Source: Diaporthe sp. PMI_573
Taxonomy: Eukaryota; Ascomycota; Sordariomycetes; Diaporthales; Diaporthaceae
Assembly: GCA_021399435.1 (NCBI GenBank)
Contig: JAJTUP010000032.1
Span: 186,001-250,000 of the forward strand
DNA: 64,000 bases
Reading direction: 5' to 3'
Under the pieces are notes generated by a model, which was given only the letters and a program-made list of their open reading frames with translations, made no database searches and was not told the DNA's origin. Positions 25,301 through 35,772 of this stretch are shown here, piece by piece (positions within the stretch are counted from its first letter, which is position 1; each line of letters begins with the position of its first letter). The translations under genes were made by a program, and so were the position numbers.

Positions 25301-26365
25301 ATTCTTGCGGGATTGGGAAAAGATAGCCTTCTGGTCTCGGAGAAGGTGGGCCTTCACATCTTCGAAATAGCGCTTGAGGATGTTCTTGAAGCGCTCCTGA
25401 AGTTCAGGTGAAACCAGAGGCGGGTCATCGCTTGACGCATCGCCATCGTCGTGCTCTCCAAAGCCCTCGGATACCTTGCCCGCGCCTTCTTCATCTGCAG
25501 CCCTGCGACCTTCGGTTCCTGCTGTCTTTCTGACACCTAAGATATCCCAGGCGAAAGTCTTGACAAAAGTGACAAGCAGAGGCAGGTTGGCATGATCACG
25601 GTCGTGGCCCAACAAGTCCTTCAGAACCTCCAGCGGGAACGGCTCCGCGCCGCCTCCCTTGGTGCTCCGTGCCTTCAGCTCTGGGACCTTGCCAGAAGCA
25701 GCCTTGACAGAGTCGTCAGGGACAACATCGTCCAGGGTCCTCAAAACGCCCACGAGCCAGAGCTCGGTAATTACACGAAGCAGGGCTTTCTGGCGAAGGG
25801 GCCGTTGCTTCTCCTCTTTCTCTCGTACATCCGGGGGCAGGCTCTTCAAATAGCTCTTGTCAAGGGTAGCGATGCCCCGGCCAAGCTGCCATGCCAGCTG
25901 CTGGGTGAATTCATCGGGTCCGAAGCGCTGGTGTAGGGCACTGACGATCTCGACCCCGGCCTCGACATCACCTCCGGTGGCCTTCAGCTTGGTAAGCCCT
26001 TCGTAGCAGGCGGAAATGATCTCGGACAGGTATCGGTGCAGGCTCAGGGTTCGGATTTCTTGGATAAAGGTGGGCAGGGTGGCGGCCGTGACAGCAGTGC
26101 GCAATCGCTTGATGTAGGCGGTGTGTTTTGCCAGTTTCGAGTCGAGGGGCTTATTGACCTCGAAAAGGTCTGACAAAATGCCTCGTCAGCGTCGAAGGAA
26201 CATCGGGTGCGGAGTCATGGGTGCTCACCAGTCTCGCCCGCCCATGCGCGTTCGTTCAAAGAACGCAATTGACCTGATAAACAATGTCAGAATCAAGACC
26301 GGGGACAGCTGTTTTCTCGTTTGCGTCAGCTGTGGTAGGGACTCACGTTTTCTAGCGCGATCCAT
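22341..26365 (-). CDS. UPF2: nonsense-mediated decay factor UPF2/NMD2
   Basis: Eight exons: 26365-26347 (19 nt), 26273-26229 (45 nt), 26169-24134, 24079-23633, 23582-23271, 23210-22905, 22857-22719 and 22660-22341. They total about 1207 aa. The two tiny first exons give MDRARKRQLRSLNERAW, which joins smoothly to the main exon. Three MIF4G domains follow; the second and third are clear (for example NCGRYLLRNPETSPRM and KVKYGAIHLLASLLAHLYRY). A very acidic run lies near the end, then a basic C-terminal region where UPF1 binds in known homologues. UPF2 bridges UPF1 and UPF3 in mRNA surveillance. The 54-nt intron 24080-24133 (GTAAGT...CTCTAAC...GCAG) is stop-free and in frame. The last exon's end is the least certain part; the family often ends soon after KKLQFEDFEWYG. 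Confidence 0.93.
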
Positions 26366-27192
26366 CTCGAAAGCGATGGATCGCGACGGAGTTGATTTTG
26401 AAAGTAGAACCAGATGCTAGAGTGGCTACATTCGTAAATGTGCAGCGGGCAGGTCTAACTAAGGGTTAGACAGCCCGGAGCGTTGGAAGCGACAGTCGGC
26501 GTCAACTTCGGTAGGCATCGGGGAGGCAAAGGCGACCAAGAGGGCCTCGTGACAAAGGCACCCTCTGGCTGATGGCGATGGGCTACGTCGCTGTGCTGGG
26601 AGAATCTGGTGGTGTATGTATTGGGGAAAGGGAGGGTATAACGACGGCAAGCCAGGCTCGTGTCGGGCTGCTGTGGTCTCGCGGCTGGCAGGTCGTCGAG
26701 CGAGGGAGGGTGGTGGTGACGTTGGTGGTTGTGTCGTCGGCAGTCAAGGCGCACCGTATCATGGAAGTTCGGGTCGGGTCCCAAGGATGCAGTCGTCGAT
26801 CACGACTTGATTGCGCTGCGCTGCAGGAGTGGAACCTTGTAGGTGGAAGGAACCTTGATGCAGCCCAGTCAAAGCGGCCCTCGGGAAGCCTGGTTGGGCC
26901 ACACAGCTGTGGTGGGGCCTCAGAAGTATCGGATAAACTTGGTGAATTACAAGGTGCGCTAGGCGGGCTGGTGCGGGGCATAGGCCTCGGTTTTGTGTAC
27001 CTGCTTAAGTACCTAGGTACCCCAGTAGACAATGCCTGGTCCAGTTTGATATCCGAGCGAAGAAGACGTCACATCAAGGCTTATTAGTTATGCATATGAT
27101 CAGCAGACAATATGGTCAGTATGTGAGCAGACTTGATACATGCAACAGTGGCAACCAGTTTGGTGATTTGATTACCACACTCGAGGCTGGTC
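26366..27192. other. intergenic, left border of the accessory island
   Basis: No gene is supported. UPF2's promoter should lie at the left end. The right end leads into the 3' side of the monooxygenase relic. Confidence 0.45.
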
Positions 27193-28413
27193 TCACACTT
27201 TGCAAGAAGTTGCATCTGCTTCCACATCATAGTCATACAACCAATGGGTCAAAACTGGGTCTGCAAACGGATTCGGGAAGCCCTCAACAAGTTGACCCTC
27301 GCGAAGCCGCTGATCCCTCAGCTCTTGAGCCGCTCCGTCAGGCAGTTGATAGATTTCGCCGGCCTTTTGAGCCCTGCCTCGCACGGTGAAAGCCCTGGAT
27401 TGCCGGCGTTGGCAGAACCCCTTCAGCCTGGCTGGCACGTCACCCGAGACGCAATTCTCATCAAACAGATACCCTAGGAATGCACCATCCTCAACAACTT
27501 GTGCCGCACCTTGAGCCCTGGAATGTAAATTATTAGCCAAATCTGGTGTATATGGTTGGTTGGAAAGCGTGGAAGGAAACGGTTGCAGGCGGCGTACAGG
27601 TGTGGCATCATAGCATGAGCAGCGTCTCCAATTAGGATGAGTCTCTGAGAGTCTTCACCGGTCCATTTGCGGTTTTCCTGTGGGAGTTGCAGAAGCGTCC
27701 AGAATCTCGCTTCCGTCGCCATGCTAAGCAGCCTGGTGAATCGCGGATCCCACCCCGCGAATATTTTCCTGAGCCTCATTCATATCTGCCTGACGCGGAC
27801 CAGAAATCATTCTGCCTTCGATGTGGTCAGAGCAAGTGAGCACAATGTTCATCAAACCACCGCGTTTTATTTCATAAGCGACAACGTGCCGATGCGGGCC
27901 AAGCCAGACTGTGATGGCGGAGGGCTCAACCAGGTCACGAAGACTGGGATCGGCCCGTACGTTTTCGATATCGATAGTAAATCGGTACACTAGTTTTCCG
28001 GTGGCCTGAGGCTTGTAGGGGTGACCAAGGATGACGCTGCGAGTAAAGCTTCTCTCTCCGTCGGCCCCAACCAGAAGGTCTGCCCGGAAGGATTGGCCCC
28101 TTGTGGTAACCACCGTGCTCTCCGCCAAGTCAAGATGAGAAACGACGCTCCCTGTTTCAATCCGAACGCCCAAGTCCTGCGCCCTGTCAACGAGGATCAG
28201 CAGGAGGTCATACCGATGTATGTTGAGATATGGGAAGCCGTAAGTTCACTCAGAATCCGGATTGACGCGATAGTTTTGCAAAAGATTGCCGTTCCGATAG
28301 GAGCGGAAAGCCAGACACTCAGGCTGGTCGGACTTTTCACGAATCTGATCCAAGATAGCCCAGCTTTGCATGATACACGTGAAGTTGGGCAGCAACTGGA
28401 CACCTGCTCCTGC
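27193..28413 (-). pseudogene. FAD-dependent monooxygenase relic (salicylate hydroxylase-like)
   Basis: Homology begins abruptly at an acceptor (CTCCAG, 28414) with AGAGVQLLPNFT, the segment just after the first FAD-binding exon in this family. The GxGxxG dinucleotide-binding N-terminus is absent. Next comes DLLVGADGERSFTRSVI (the second FAD motif), and RLILIGDAAHAMMPHLAQGA (the GDAAHA motif) is restored by splicing an intron at 27518-27597 (CACCT|GTACGC...TTCCAG|GG). Two lesions are visible. An in-frame TGA at 28246-28248 interrupts DSE*TYGFPYLNIHR; a CGA-to-TGA change would explain it. A one-base frame change occurs near 27770, where an extra G in GAGGCTC breaks MNE-(L)RKIFAGWDP. The C-terminus ends normally at 27193. 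The relic sits directly downstream of a truncated O-methyltransferase. The gene once encoded a flavin aromatic hydroxylase; as it stands it should be non-functional. Confidence 0.82.
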
Positions 28414-28480
28414 CTGGAGACATGTGGCTCGTTAGTCTTCACGCAGGTCTTCGCGCAAGAAGCCTTTCCGTGCAACGTTG
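28414..28480. other. deletion junction between methyltransferase and monooxygenase
   Basis: On the minus strand, methyltransferase homology stops after AHDFFKPQ (codons at about 28480-28488). About 67 bases later monooxygenase homology starts mid-gene. The short spacer ends with what looks like the 3' end of the first monooxygenase intron (GACTAACG then CTCCAG). The methyltransferase C-terminus and the monooxygenase 5' end are therefore both missing at one point, as one internal deletion would cause. Confidence 0.7.
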
Positions 28481-29686
28481 CGGCTTGAAGAAGTCGTGAG
28501 CCATGGCCTCGATACCCTCGAATCCTGGTAGAGGCGTCGCTTCGATCTGGCTCACGACCTGTGCCTGGTCTTGGACTATGACCCTCCCCTTAAGGCCAGG
28601 GTATGCGTTCTTGAAGAAGATGGATTGCTGGCCCATGGCGCCACCTACATCCACAAACAAAGGTGTGGCAGAATCCGTATCGTGCCCTTGGAGGACCTCT
28701 TGGCGAAAATCAACAACATCAAACCAGTTCGGCATACCATCTCTCAGTGTGGCCATGGCCTGAATGATGCCTTAGTTAACACTTTTATGACCACAAATGC
28801 CAAACTCTTCCGCCACAGTCGCAGTCTAGCAAGGTATGGAGATTGACGTAACACTCACCTGCATGAACACTTCCATCTGCCGTGGGTGACTTAGCAGCCA
28901 CGGGAAGGGGCTAAGATCAGTCTTGTGTCCTTCATGCCACGCTAGATGATCTGGGTTTGAGGGATTCTTGTATCCGTTGTTCCGCAAGAACTGGGGAAGG
29001 GCCGTGAAGGCCGGGAGCACTGTTTCAAAGCTGACGGGGTGGCTCGTCAGCAAGATTCAAGTACCAAGTACAAAAGGCTCTAAGTACGTACAAGTATTCC
29101 ACACGTGCTGAGCAGCAGAGTGTGGTCATCCCCTTGGTGATGTTGTTTGCGCAATAGGCATTATCCCCAGGCTGTGAAATCATATCGTTGGCCTGATAGA
29201 ATCGCAAGAGGCGTTCTGATCGAACTAGTAAGTTTCTAAAAACAGAATCATGGTCTTTCTGTGGAATCATACATACTCAGAAGAACGGAGTCAATCTGGG
29301 TCTTCTCCACCAGCTCTGAAATGCTCGCAGTGCCGGCTTGGGATGCCAGGGCGGAGAATATTCCCTTCTCTACACCGATGAAGGCAGCCGGAAGCTCCAG
29401 AGGCTGGACGAAGATTAGCCAAGTAAAATCCGGAGAGAAACTACGGAGTGACTCATATAACGGGGTCAACTGGTAAATGCTAGCTATCCAAGTACTTACA
29501 GTAGACTGCAGCCTGCGGGCGGTGTCGACAGGAATCTCCATCGCACGGCTGAGTTTACGCCCGGCCTCGCGCAATCTTTGGCGAAGCTGGTCATCCTGCA
29601 ACACAAAGAATACTTTCTGGATTGCCCACCACGGCCTCAAGCTTGGCAGCCAAGCTGAGGGCTTCTTCCGGGCTGATGTTAGCCAT
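28480..29686 (-). pseudogene. O-methyltransferase (Methyltransf_2) relic, C-terminally truncated
   Basis: Start ATG at 29686 (MANISPEEALSLAAKLEAV). Ordinary introns lie at 29225-29276 (52 nt), 29031-29091 (61 nt) and 28760-28858 (99 nt). The assembled protein has a winged-helix dimerisation part (DFTWLIFVQPLELPAAFIGV, LLRFYQANDMISQPGDNAYC) and the SAM-binding motif FVDVGGAMGQQ with VIVQDQAQVV. It breaks off after AHDFFKPQ, before the LHDW segment that carries the catalytic His in this family. Two extra GT...AG gaps sit near the 5' end: 34 (or 37) nt within about 29591-29627, and 30 nt at about 29471-29500. Removing the first restores the frame (KLEAV to DDQLRQRLREAG). The second is in frame either way. 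Such lengths are unusually short. The loss of the active-site region makes this a pseudogene. Confidence 0.8.
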
Positions 29687-30703
29687 AATGAATGATATGA
29701 CTTTTGGATGCTGGCCGTGAGAAACAATTCACAAAATGGCATGGCGTTAGAAAGCGCCGTGTAGTCGGTACACCTCATCATCGGCGACACGACTAGATAT
29801 ATACCTGGGTGGTTCCAGTCCGCGCGCTGTCTTCAACCGCGGGTCAGCGCAGCTGCTTGGATGCACGTACCCAATACACTAATATTGGAGGCTAGTCCAC
29901 ACCAGATCACACCTCCTGCCAACGCACGCAACGGTAGCAGAGCAGAGTAGCAATGCCAGTACCAACAGCATTTAGTCTCAACTTTATTAGTTTGCGTGCG
30001 TGGCCAATAGCCGGGTTCACATCGCTTTTTTCAGTCATTTCGGCAATCACACCTTGGTCGTTCACCCAGAGCGGTGGGTCTCCCATCCCACCCCAACTGC
30101 AGTCTGACTGTTTCAAAGTAATGGAAAGAAGGTTAATTCGGGTACATTTTCTACCTCTCTACTTCTAGTGACGTAAGTAACTATCCAGTATATCCTAGTA
30201 ATTTGGAAAATAGTGAAACATTGGGAGCCCGCGTTCCAATTTCGTCCTCACTGGTGCCCAGGTGGGTTGTAAATGTTCAAAAGCCAACAGATGAAAGTAG
30301 GCTCGCGGCGCGGAAATCACATGAGCATCAAGTCTCAACAGGTCTTCCTCCGCTCCATCCAACTGAATCCTTCAGGCTTCACTAGTTACTGAATATCCAA
30401 TCGGACCTCGGATCTCGAGGATTGGGTCATCCTTTCGACGAGTCAAGATAAACACTGTGGCGTTCTACAAAGCACGCACGGGACACATGGCGATCGTGTT
30501 CCAAAAAAAAAAAAAAGGATTCAGGAGGAGAGACCACTGGGTAGAACTCCCAGTGTAATATGGAATTTTCAATAATATTTCAATTGTGTGCAGCCGGTGG
30601 ATTCTGCATCTCGTTTGCTTGGTTTCGTTCAACCATACCTCTGCTCGGTCTCACTTTTCACAATTTTCTAACCTAAGAGTTTGGAGAATGCCCGCATTCG
30701 AAG
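29687..30703. other. divergent intergenic region of the relic cluster
   Basis: This is the shared upstream region of the methyltransferase relic (minus) and the rhodopsin-domain gene (plus). It holds an A run of about 13 at 30504-30517. No coding region is supported. Confidence 0.5.
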
Positions 30704-32118
30704 ATGCTATCTCAGGCGAGCTTGCCCCGTCAGAATGAACTGTCTCCGCCTGATATTGACCGGAGGGCCTCCTACATTGCAGCCTGGACCATCCAATGCG
30801 CCATCGGCATCATCGCGGTTGCCCTGCGCTTTTGGTCTCGGTCGATGCTGAAAACAAGATGGAAGTACGGATGGGATGACTGGATCATGCTATTCACCTT
30901 GGTAAGTATTGTCAGCTTTCTACACAGACTTGGGGGCACAGCTGACACACGTCTAGTTAACATACCTTGGCGGCACTATCTTGGTCATTATCATCACCAT
31001 AAATGGCGGGACGCGTCATCTTGCGTACATCCAGCCAGCCTCGCATGCGGTCTACGTATTCAAGCTTCACCAAATAACCCAGCCTTTCGGAATCATGGCC
31101 AGCGGTACAGGGAAAATATCTGTGGCCTTCTTGATCATGCGCGTCCTACCCAAGACCGGCAAATGGCGCCAACGTTTTCTTTGGGTTCTTATTGTTATCA
31201 CTTTTGTTCAATCCATAACCACCTCCGTTTTCAACTTCACCCAGTGTGACCCCGTTGCAGCTCTATGGGACCCCGCGTTGAAGCCCACGGCCAAGTGTTG
31301 GGATCCGGCAGTCAACGCAAACTACGGTATTTTCGGAGCTGCTTGGGGTTGTGCTTTTGATCTCATTCTGGCCACAATGCCAATCAGTCTCATCCGGAAA
31401 CTCCAACTCTCTTTGAGAAAACGGATTGGTATTATTGCTTTGCTCGGATCTGGTGTGTTTGGAGCTGTTGTCACGGCCGTCAAAGCCAAGGAGCTGGAGT
31501 TGATTAAGAAGCGGTCAGACTTTGCCTGGGTACGTTTGTCCTCTTTTGACTTTGCTCTCATGCTCTCTTAACTCTAACAATCCACTCCTCGTCGATAACA
31601 ACATGCCCCCCCCTCCCGCCCCAAAGGATTCCGTTGAGTTGGGCGCTGACTTGTTTTTCTCATAGGAAACCTATACCTTATACATATGCGTATCACTCGA
31701 GCTCTCGGTCATCGTCCTTAGCGGATCTATTCCGACTTACAAGCCGCTTTGGGATCGCTTCGTCAAGCCTAGATTCCATACGAGAGGAAGCAGTGACTCC
31801 AACGCGTCCAATTTCGGGATGGCCGGCCCATTCCAGAACCAAGTGTCTCCCAATGGATCATTTTCTCAAGGTGTCGGGCATGGTTCCGAAAAGCCTCGGT
31901 CAGCGGGGGGAGCTGTGAATACTGCAGGAAGACACTATGCTGCAATCACTCATTTCCCTCGGAATGATCCAACCTATGGCTCATCTGAAGGCCTCAGTGA
32001 GGAACTTTTGGAAACACGGAACCCAACAAAGCTGGACGTGGATCCGAACGGTGGAATCAAGGTTACTGAGACAGTCCGGATGGAATGGACGCAAGACGCA
32101 AGTCACATGCAAGGTTAG
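30704..32118 (+). CDS. integral membrane protein, fungal rhodopsin domain (SAT4-like)
   Basis: Three exons: 30704-30901, 30957-31529 and 31666-32118, giving 407 aa with the frame kept at both phase-0 junctions. The first ~280 residues hold about seven hydrophobic segments (for example AAWTIQCAIGIIAVALRF, LTYLGGTILVIIITI, FLWVLIVITFVQSITTSVF). Family landmarks are GWDDWIMLFTL, the KISVAFLIMRVLP region and CDPVAALWDP. The C-terminal ~120 residues are hydrophilic and Ser/Gly/Asn-rich, likely cytosolic. The family (often called rhodopsin domain-containing, or SAT4 from the satratoxin locus) is common in plasma membranes and beside secondary-metabolite genes; its biochemical role is unknown. Unlike its two left neighbours, this gene shows no break. 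Confidence 0.88.
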
Positions 32119-33138
32119 CTTGTGTAATTAGGTTTTTCCGTTTCCTAGAATTGGCTTGATTTTCGATTGACCTTGGAACGGACATTATGTTTCTGCTTTG
32201 AACGTGAGAGGCCTGAAACAATGCAATAAGGGGTCTGTTTGGCTTCCTCTAATTTCACAAGGGTGCTATAATTCCTACGTAAAACCTGTCTGTCCCCCAA
32301 AAGATTCCATCACCGTAGATTTCACAATCAAGGCTCCCTGAGTGCAATCATTCTCACATGAATAACTTCAATTTAATTTGGCCAAGAGTGGTGCGCACAT
32401 CGAAAGACTTGAGAGAAGTGTTTGTTGGAAAGGTGAGCACGAACACAGCGGACCGGGGAAAGGCATGGTAACGGCTAGAATCAACAACCGGAACCCACCA
32501 ACAGCCAACAGGACAATCTGTCCATTGATAGACACTGAATTAGACTTTGGGGCTAGAAGAGACGTCCTCGATACCTAGGGACGCTGAGTTGCGAATCTCG
32601 ATATGGTAGGACTTTCAGCCGCTTGTCCAGGAACCGTCCTTGGAGATATGCTGTGCCGCAGGTGAGCCCGACCAACAACTCAATGTGTACAACGATATTC
32701 GCTCGTCATTTTGTGCCAGATCCTCAAATTAATCCTTCAGTGCTACATCGTATTCTGTGGTCACAAGAGCAACCAGCTTGAGAGGACGACCTGGGCAGCT
32801 TGCAGGACGCTGGTTGTCAACACTTGCAGAAGTGCCCATTAGCATGCCTTTCAAACGCACTGTGTCGCATTTGATTCCTAATTTTGTAATAATTTTTGAT
32901 TCTTCACTGCTCAGCATTTAGGGTCAGTTGGTGGCTTAGCCGCATCCAAACGTTGAGAATGTTGGGACGCGGTGAAATATGGTTCCAAGGTTGTTCTCAC
33001 AGAAGATCCAGCGCCGCACTGGAGTCGTGAGAGACTGAACTAATTGAACTTTTCCATTGCACCGATGAGTTCGAGCTGGAAGAATTCTTGACAGTCCAAC
33101 AGGTGGCACCGTTCATGCGACCAAGTATTCTCTCTACG
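32119..33138. other. intergenic, no gene seen
   Basis: Only short frames are present. This separates the rhodopsin-domain gene from the prenyltransferase and should include the latter's promoter. Confidence 0.45.
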
Positions 33139-34189
33139 ATGGCAGAAGTAACTAGGAGGGCGAAAGTCTCAGGCCACGGCAACAGGAACTAAGCCCTGGC
33201 CGGGCTATACTGCACCAAATACAGGCTTCATCTCATTCCTCCCTTCGTCATGGGTACCTTTTGCGGAGCTCGCTCGAATCGACAAGCCTGCGGGTATCTA
33301 CCTGTTCTACTTCCCACACCTCTTTGGTACTCTTTTCGCTGCCTGCCTCATGCAAATTGAAACACAAAAGGGGCCAGCCATCCACCACCTTCTTAAAGTC
33401 AACACCATCCTCTTCCTGGGAACAGTATTTTTCCGAGCGTCGGCATGCTCCTGGAACGACACTATGGACGTGGAATTCGACTGGCATGTCGAAAGGTGTA
33501 GAAACCGTCCTTTGGCGAGGGGAGCCCTGAAACCTTGGCAGGCACATATATTGACCATCATCACTGCGCTGCTGGCCTCTGCGTGCTTGGTCGTCCTGCC
33601 ACTTACGTGCTGGACGATTGCAATCCCGAGTATATTCCTGCTCTGGCTTTATCCGTTCGCGAAGAGGTTCACCGATTTCCCACAGGCGATTCTTGGTATC
33701 CAAGTCGCCATCGGCTTTCTCATGGGTATAGCGGCACAAAACGACTCAATTCTCATCGAGGTACTGCATGGGCAAACAAAGAAGGCATCGGCCCTGACTG
33801 TGTCGATTGGTGCATTCTACATCGCCCAGGCTTGTTGGACCGTCATCTATGACACAGTTTACACCCAACAGGACGTCGAGGATGATGCAAAAGCGGGCGT
33901 TCGCAGCATAGCTATTCGATTCCGCGGGCAAGCGAAGACTTTGCTATGGAGTATCTCAGTCGTCAAAGTATTCCTGTTGGTAGTTTCTGGCTATGCAGCA
34001 GGGTTTGGTGTTGGGTACATGGCAGTCACTTGTGGTGGTGTTTTAGCGTCGTTTGTGTATATGCTTATCACTATTAAGTTACAAGTCCCTGCGGATTGTA
34101 CATGGTGGTTCAAGAACGGCTGTTGGTTTGTTGCTGCCTCTGTAGTTGGTGGTTTTTGTCTGGAATTAAAGTTTGGCGTACAGTGGTGA
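33139..34189 (+). CDS. UbiA-family aromatic prenyltransferase
   Basis: An open frame from about 33151 to the stop at 34189 encodes LARIDKPAGIYLFYFPHLFG, then NDTMDVEFDWHVERCRNRPL and YDTVYTQQDVEDDAKAGVRS. These are the two Asp-rich motifs (NDxxDxxxD and DxxYxxxDxxxD) that bind Mg-diphosphate in 4-hydroxybenzoate polyprenyltransferases, and both are intact. About eight or nine membrane helices are apparent. The family attaches an isoprenoid tail to an aromatic acid or polyketide. No ATG starts this frame before 33350, inside the first helix. The ATG at 33139 (MAEVTRR) is one frame off. Removing a 25-nt GTAACT...CTCAG gap at 33148-33172 would join it as MAEATATGTKPWPGY, giving 341 aa. That gap is either an extraordinarily short intron or a frameshift at the N-terminus. 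Neighbouring tailoring genes are broken. Confidence 0.8.
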
Positions 34190-35772
34190 GCATAGAAACT
34201 CAAGCAAATTCGGGAAGAGGATCAGCACGCACAAGTCAAATGTGCATGAAGAAAGGCGGAGGATTCGTAACAAGACAGTCTGAGTGTTCATATTGTGATA
34301 GCCAAGGGGCAGAATTGAACAAGAATGATTTGACCAGCTAAGTGGGTCGTGGTTTTGGGTAGCATGTTCAGGAACGGAAGCCATTTCTAGCATTCAGTGC
34401 CGGCTCTTGTTCTCAACCTCGAGTGTTTCCAAATCTTGCGGTGGATTCGCTGACTTGCCCTCGAGGAACACTGTCCGATATCACGGGATAACATCCTGTT
34501 AAGCTTCGAAATTTGGATCCAGCTTCTAAGACAAATAGTCTTTTCTTTTGTCCAGCTGCCCGTGTTGAACAGTCTGAATATGACTGTGCTGAACTGAGGG
34601 CGGGATGAAGATGAATTGATGTTATATCGGAACTTCACCAGAACTGAGTTACGCCACATTCTCTCAGTTTCGAGACAAGTCAATAGCCTTGGGGATCCAG
34701 AAGCCTTTAAATCTCTCACGAAGCGGATGCATCCATAAATCCAATACAAGAAGGCTTAACGAATTTTTCATCGTTCTAGGAACTCGTTTTCAAGGGGTTG
34801 GTTGACTGCACCTAGGTGTAGGTGCAGTCTGTCGTTGACTAAGCACTATGGACCTATCAGAGTGTTTGCTTGGCCAACAGATGTTATAATTAGACCTGGA
34901 ACTTCATCCTCGCAGTCCATCCATCAGCAGCCTTTGACACATTATATTCAACTTTCCCTATACTGAATAAAAATACAGTTACCTTTCAGGAATTTTTTTT
35001 TATCATCTTATCGCTTATTGTGGTGAAGATAAGACCCGTGATTTTAGTGCGTGTTTGGTGGAAAATCTGGGCCGAATACCTGGGGCCGATGTGCAGCGAC
35101 GATTTACAACGGCCTGCAACTTTGAGCTTGGAAGCTGTTTGGTTGCACTATGTATAAATATTTTAGGTTGAAGGTGAGAGGAATAAAGGAAAGAAACCCG
35201 CAAATGTGCAACACGTTGGAGAAGTTTGACAATCGTGGTCCGCAATTCTATGGTTTCTTTAGAGAATCCTATGGAAGTATGTGTTAATGTAGATGTTAAG
35301 GGAAAGATGTATTAACTAGGACTGTAGCTATGGGATTGTTACATTTTATATAGGGACCACGTTAAGATGATTTTGGTCTCTACCATATAACTAATTACCC
35401 TACTTTCTAGTCTATAGCGCTGCTAAAAGTAGTTTTCACTAGCCTTATCTATATAGCTGTTACAAGGCTATTTATATTTTCTAGGCTATATACTATAATT
35501 ATATTCTGAAACTACTATTATCAGCATTATTTTTTTTTAAAAAAAAACGCTAGGGTGTTTAAGCGTTTACCACTATATTAAGGGACCGCCTATATACTGC
35601 TTAAGAAGCGTACGTACACGGATTAAAAACGAAACCACCTATTGACCTAGAAGAGCCCTTGAGACCATTGGGAAGAGCGAATACTTTATACAGCGAATCT
35701 TGCGACTAAGGTTCTTACTTCCTCCCTTCAACAGACATTGTAATTTCCCTTCCGCTGACTGGCCACTGGTAG
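34190..35772. other. intergenic with AT-rich relic
   Basis: No gene is supported. The part from about 35290 to 35640 is TA-rich with low-complexity runs and is listed separately. Confidence 0.5.
35290..35640. repeat. AT-rich, probably RIP-degraded relic
   Basis: Composition changes sharply to AT-rich with many TA steps (for example TATACTATAATTATATTC). It includes a T8-A9 junction around 35530-35547 and a short inverted repeat, AAACGC at 35545-35550 facing GCGTTT at 35563-35568. No open frame survives. I could not identify terminal repeats, so the element type is unknown. Confidence 0.45.

Noticed and set aside
28190..29686. One fused methyltransferase-monooxygenase enzyme
   Set aside because: The junction loses both the methyltransferase active-site end and the FAD-binding start, and a TGA and a frameshift follow, so decay explains it better than fusion.
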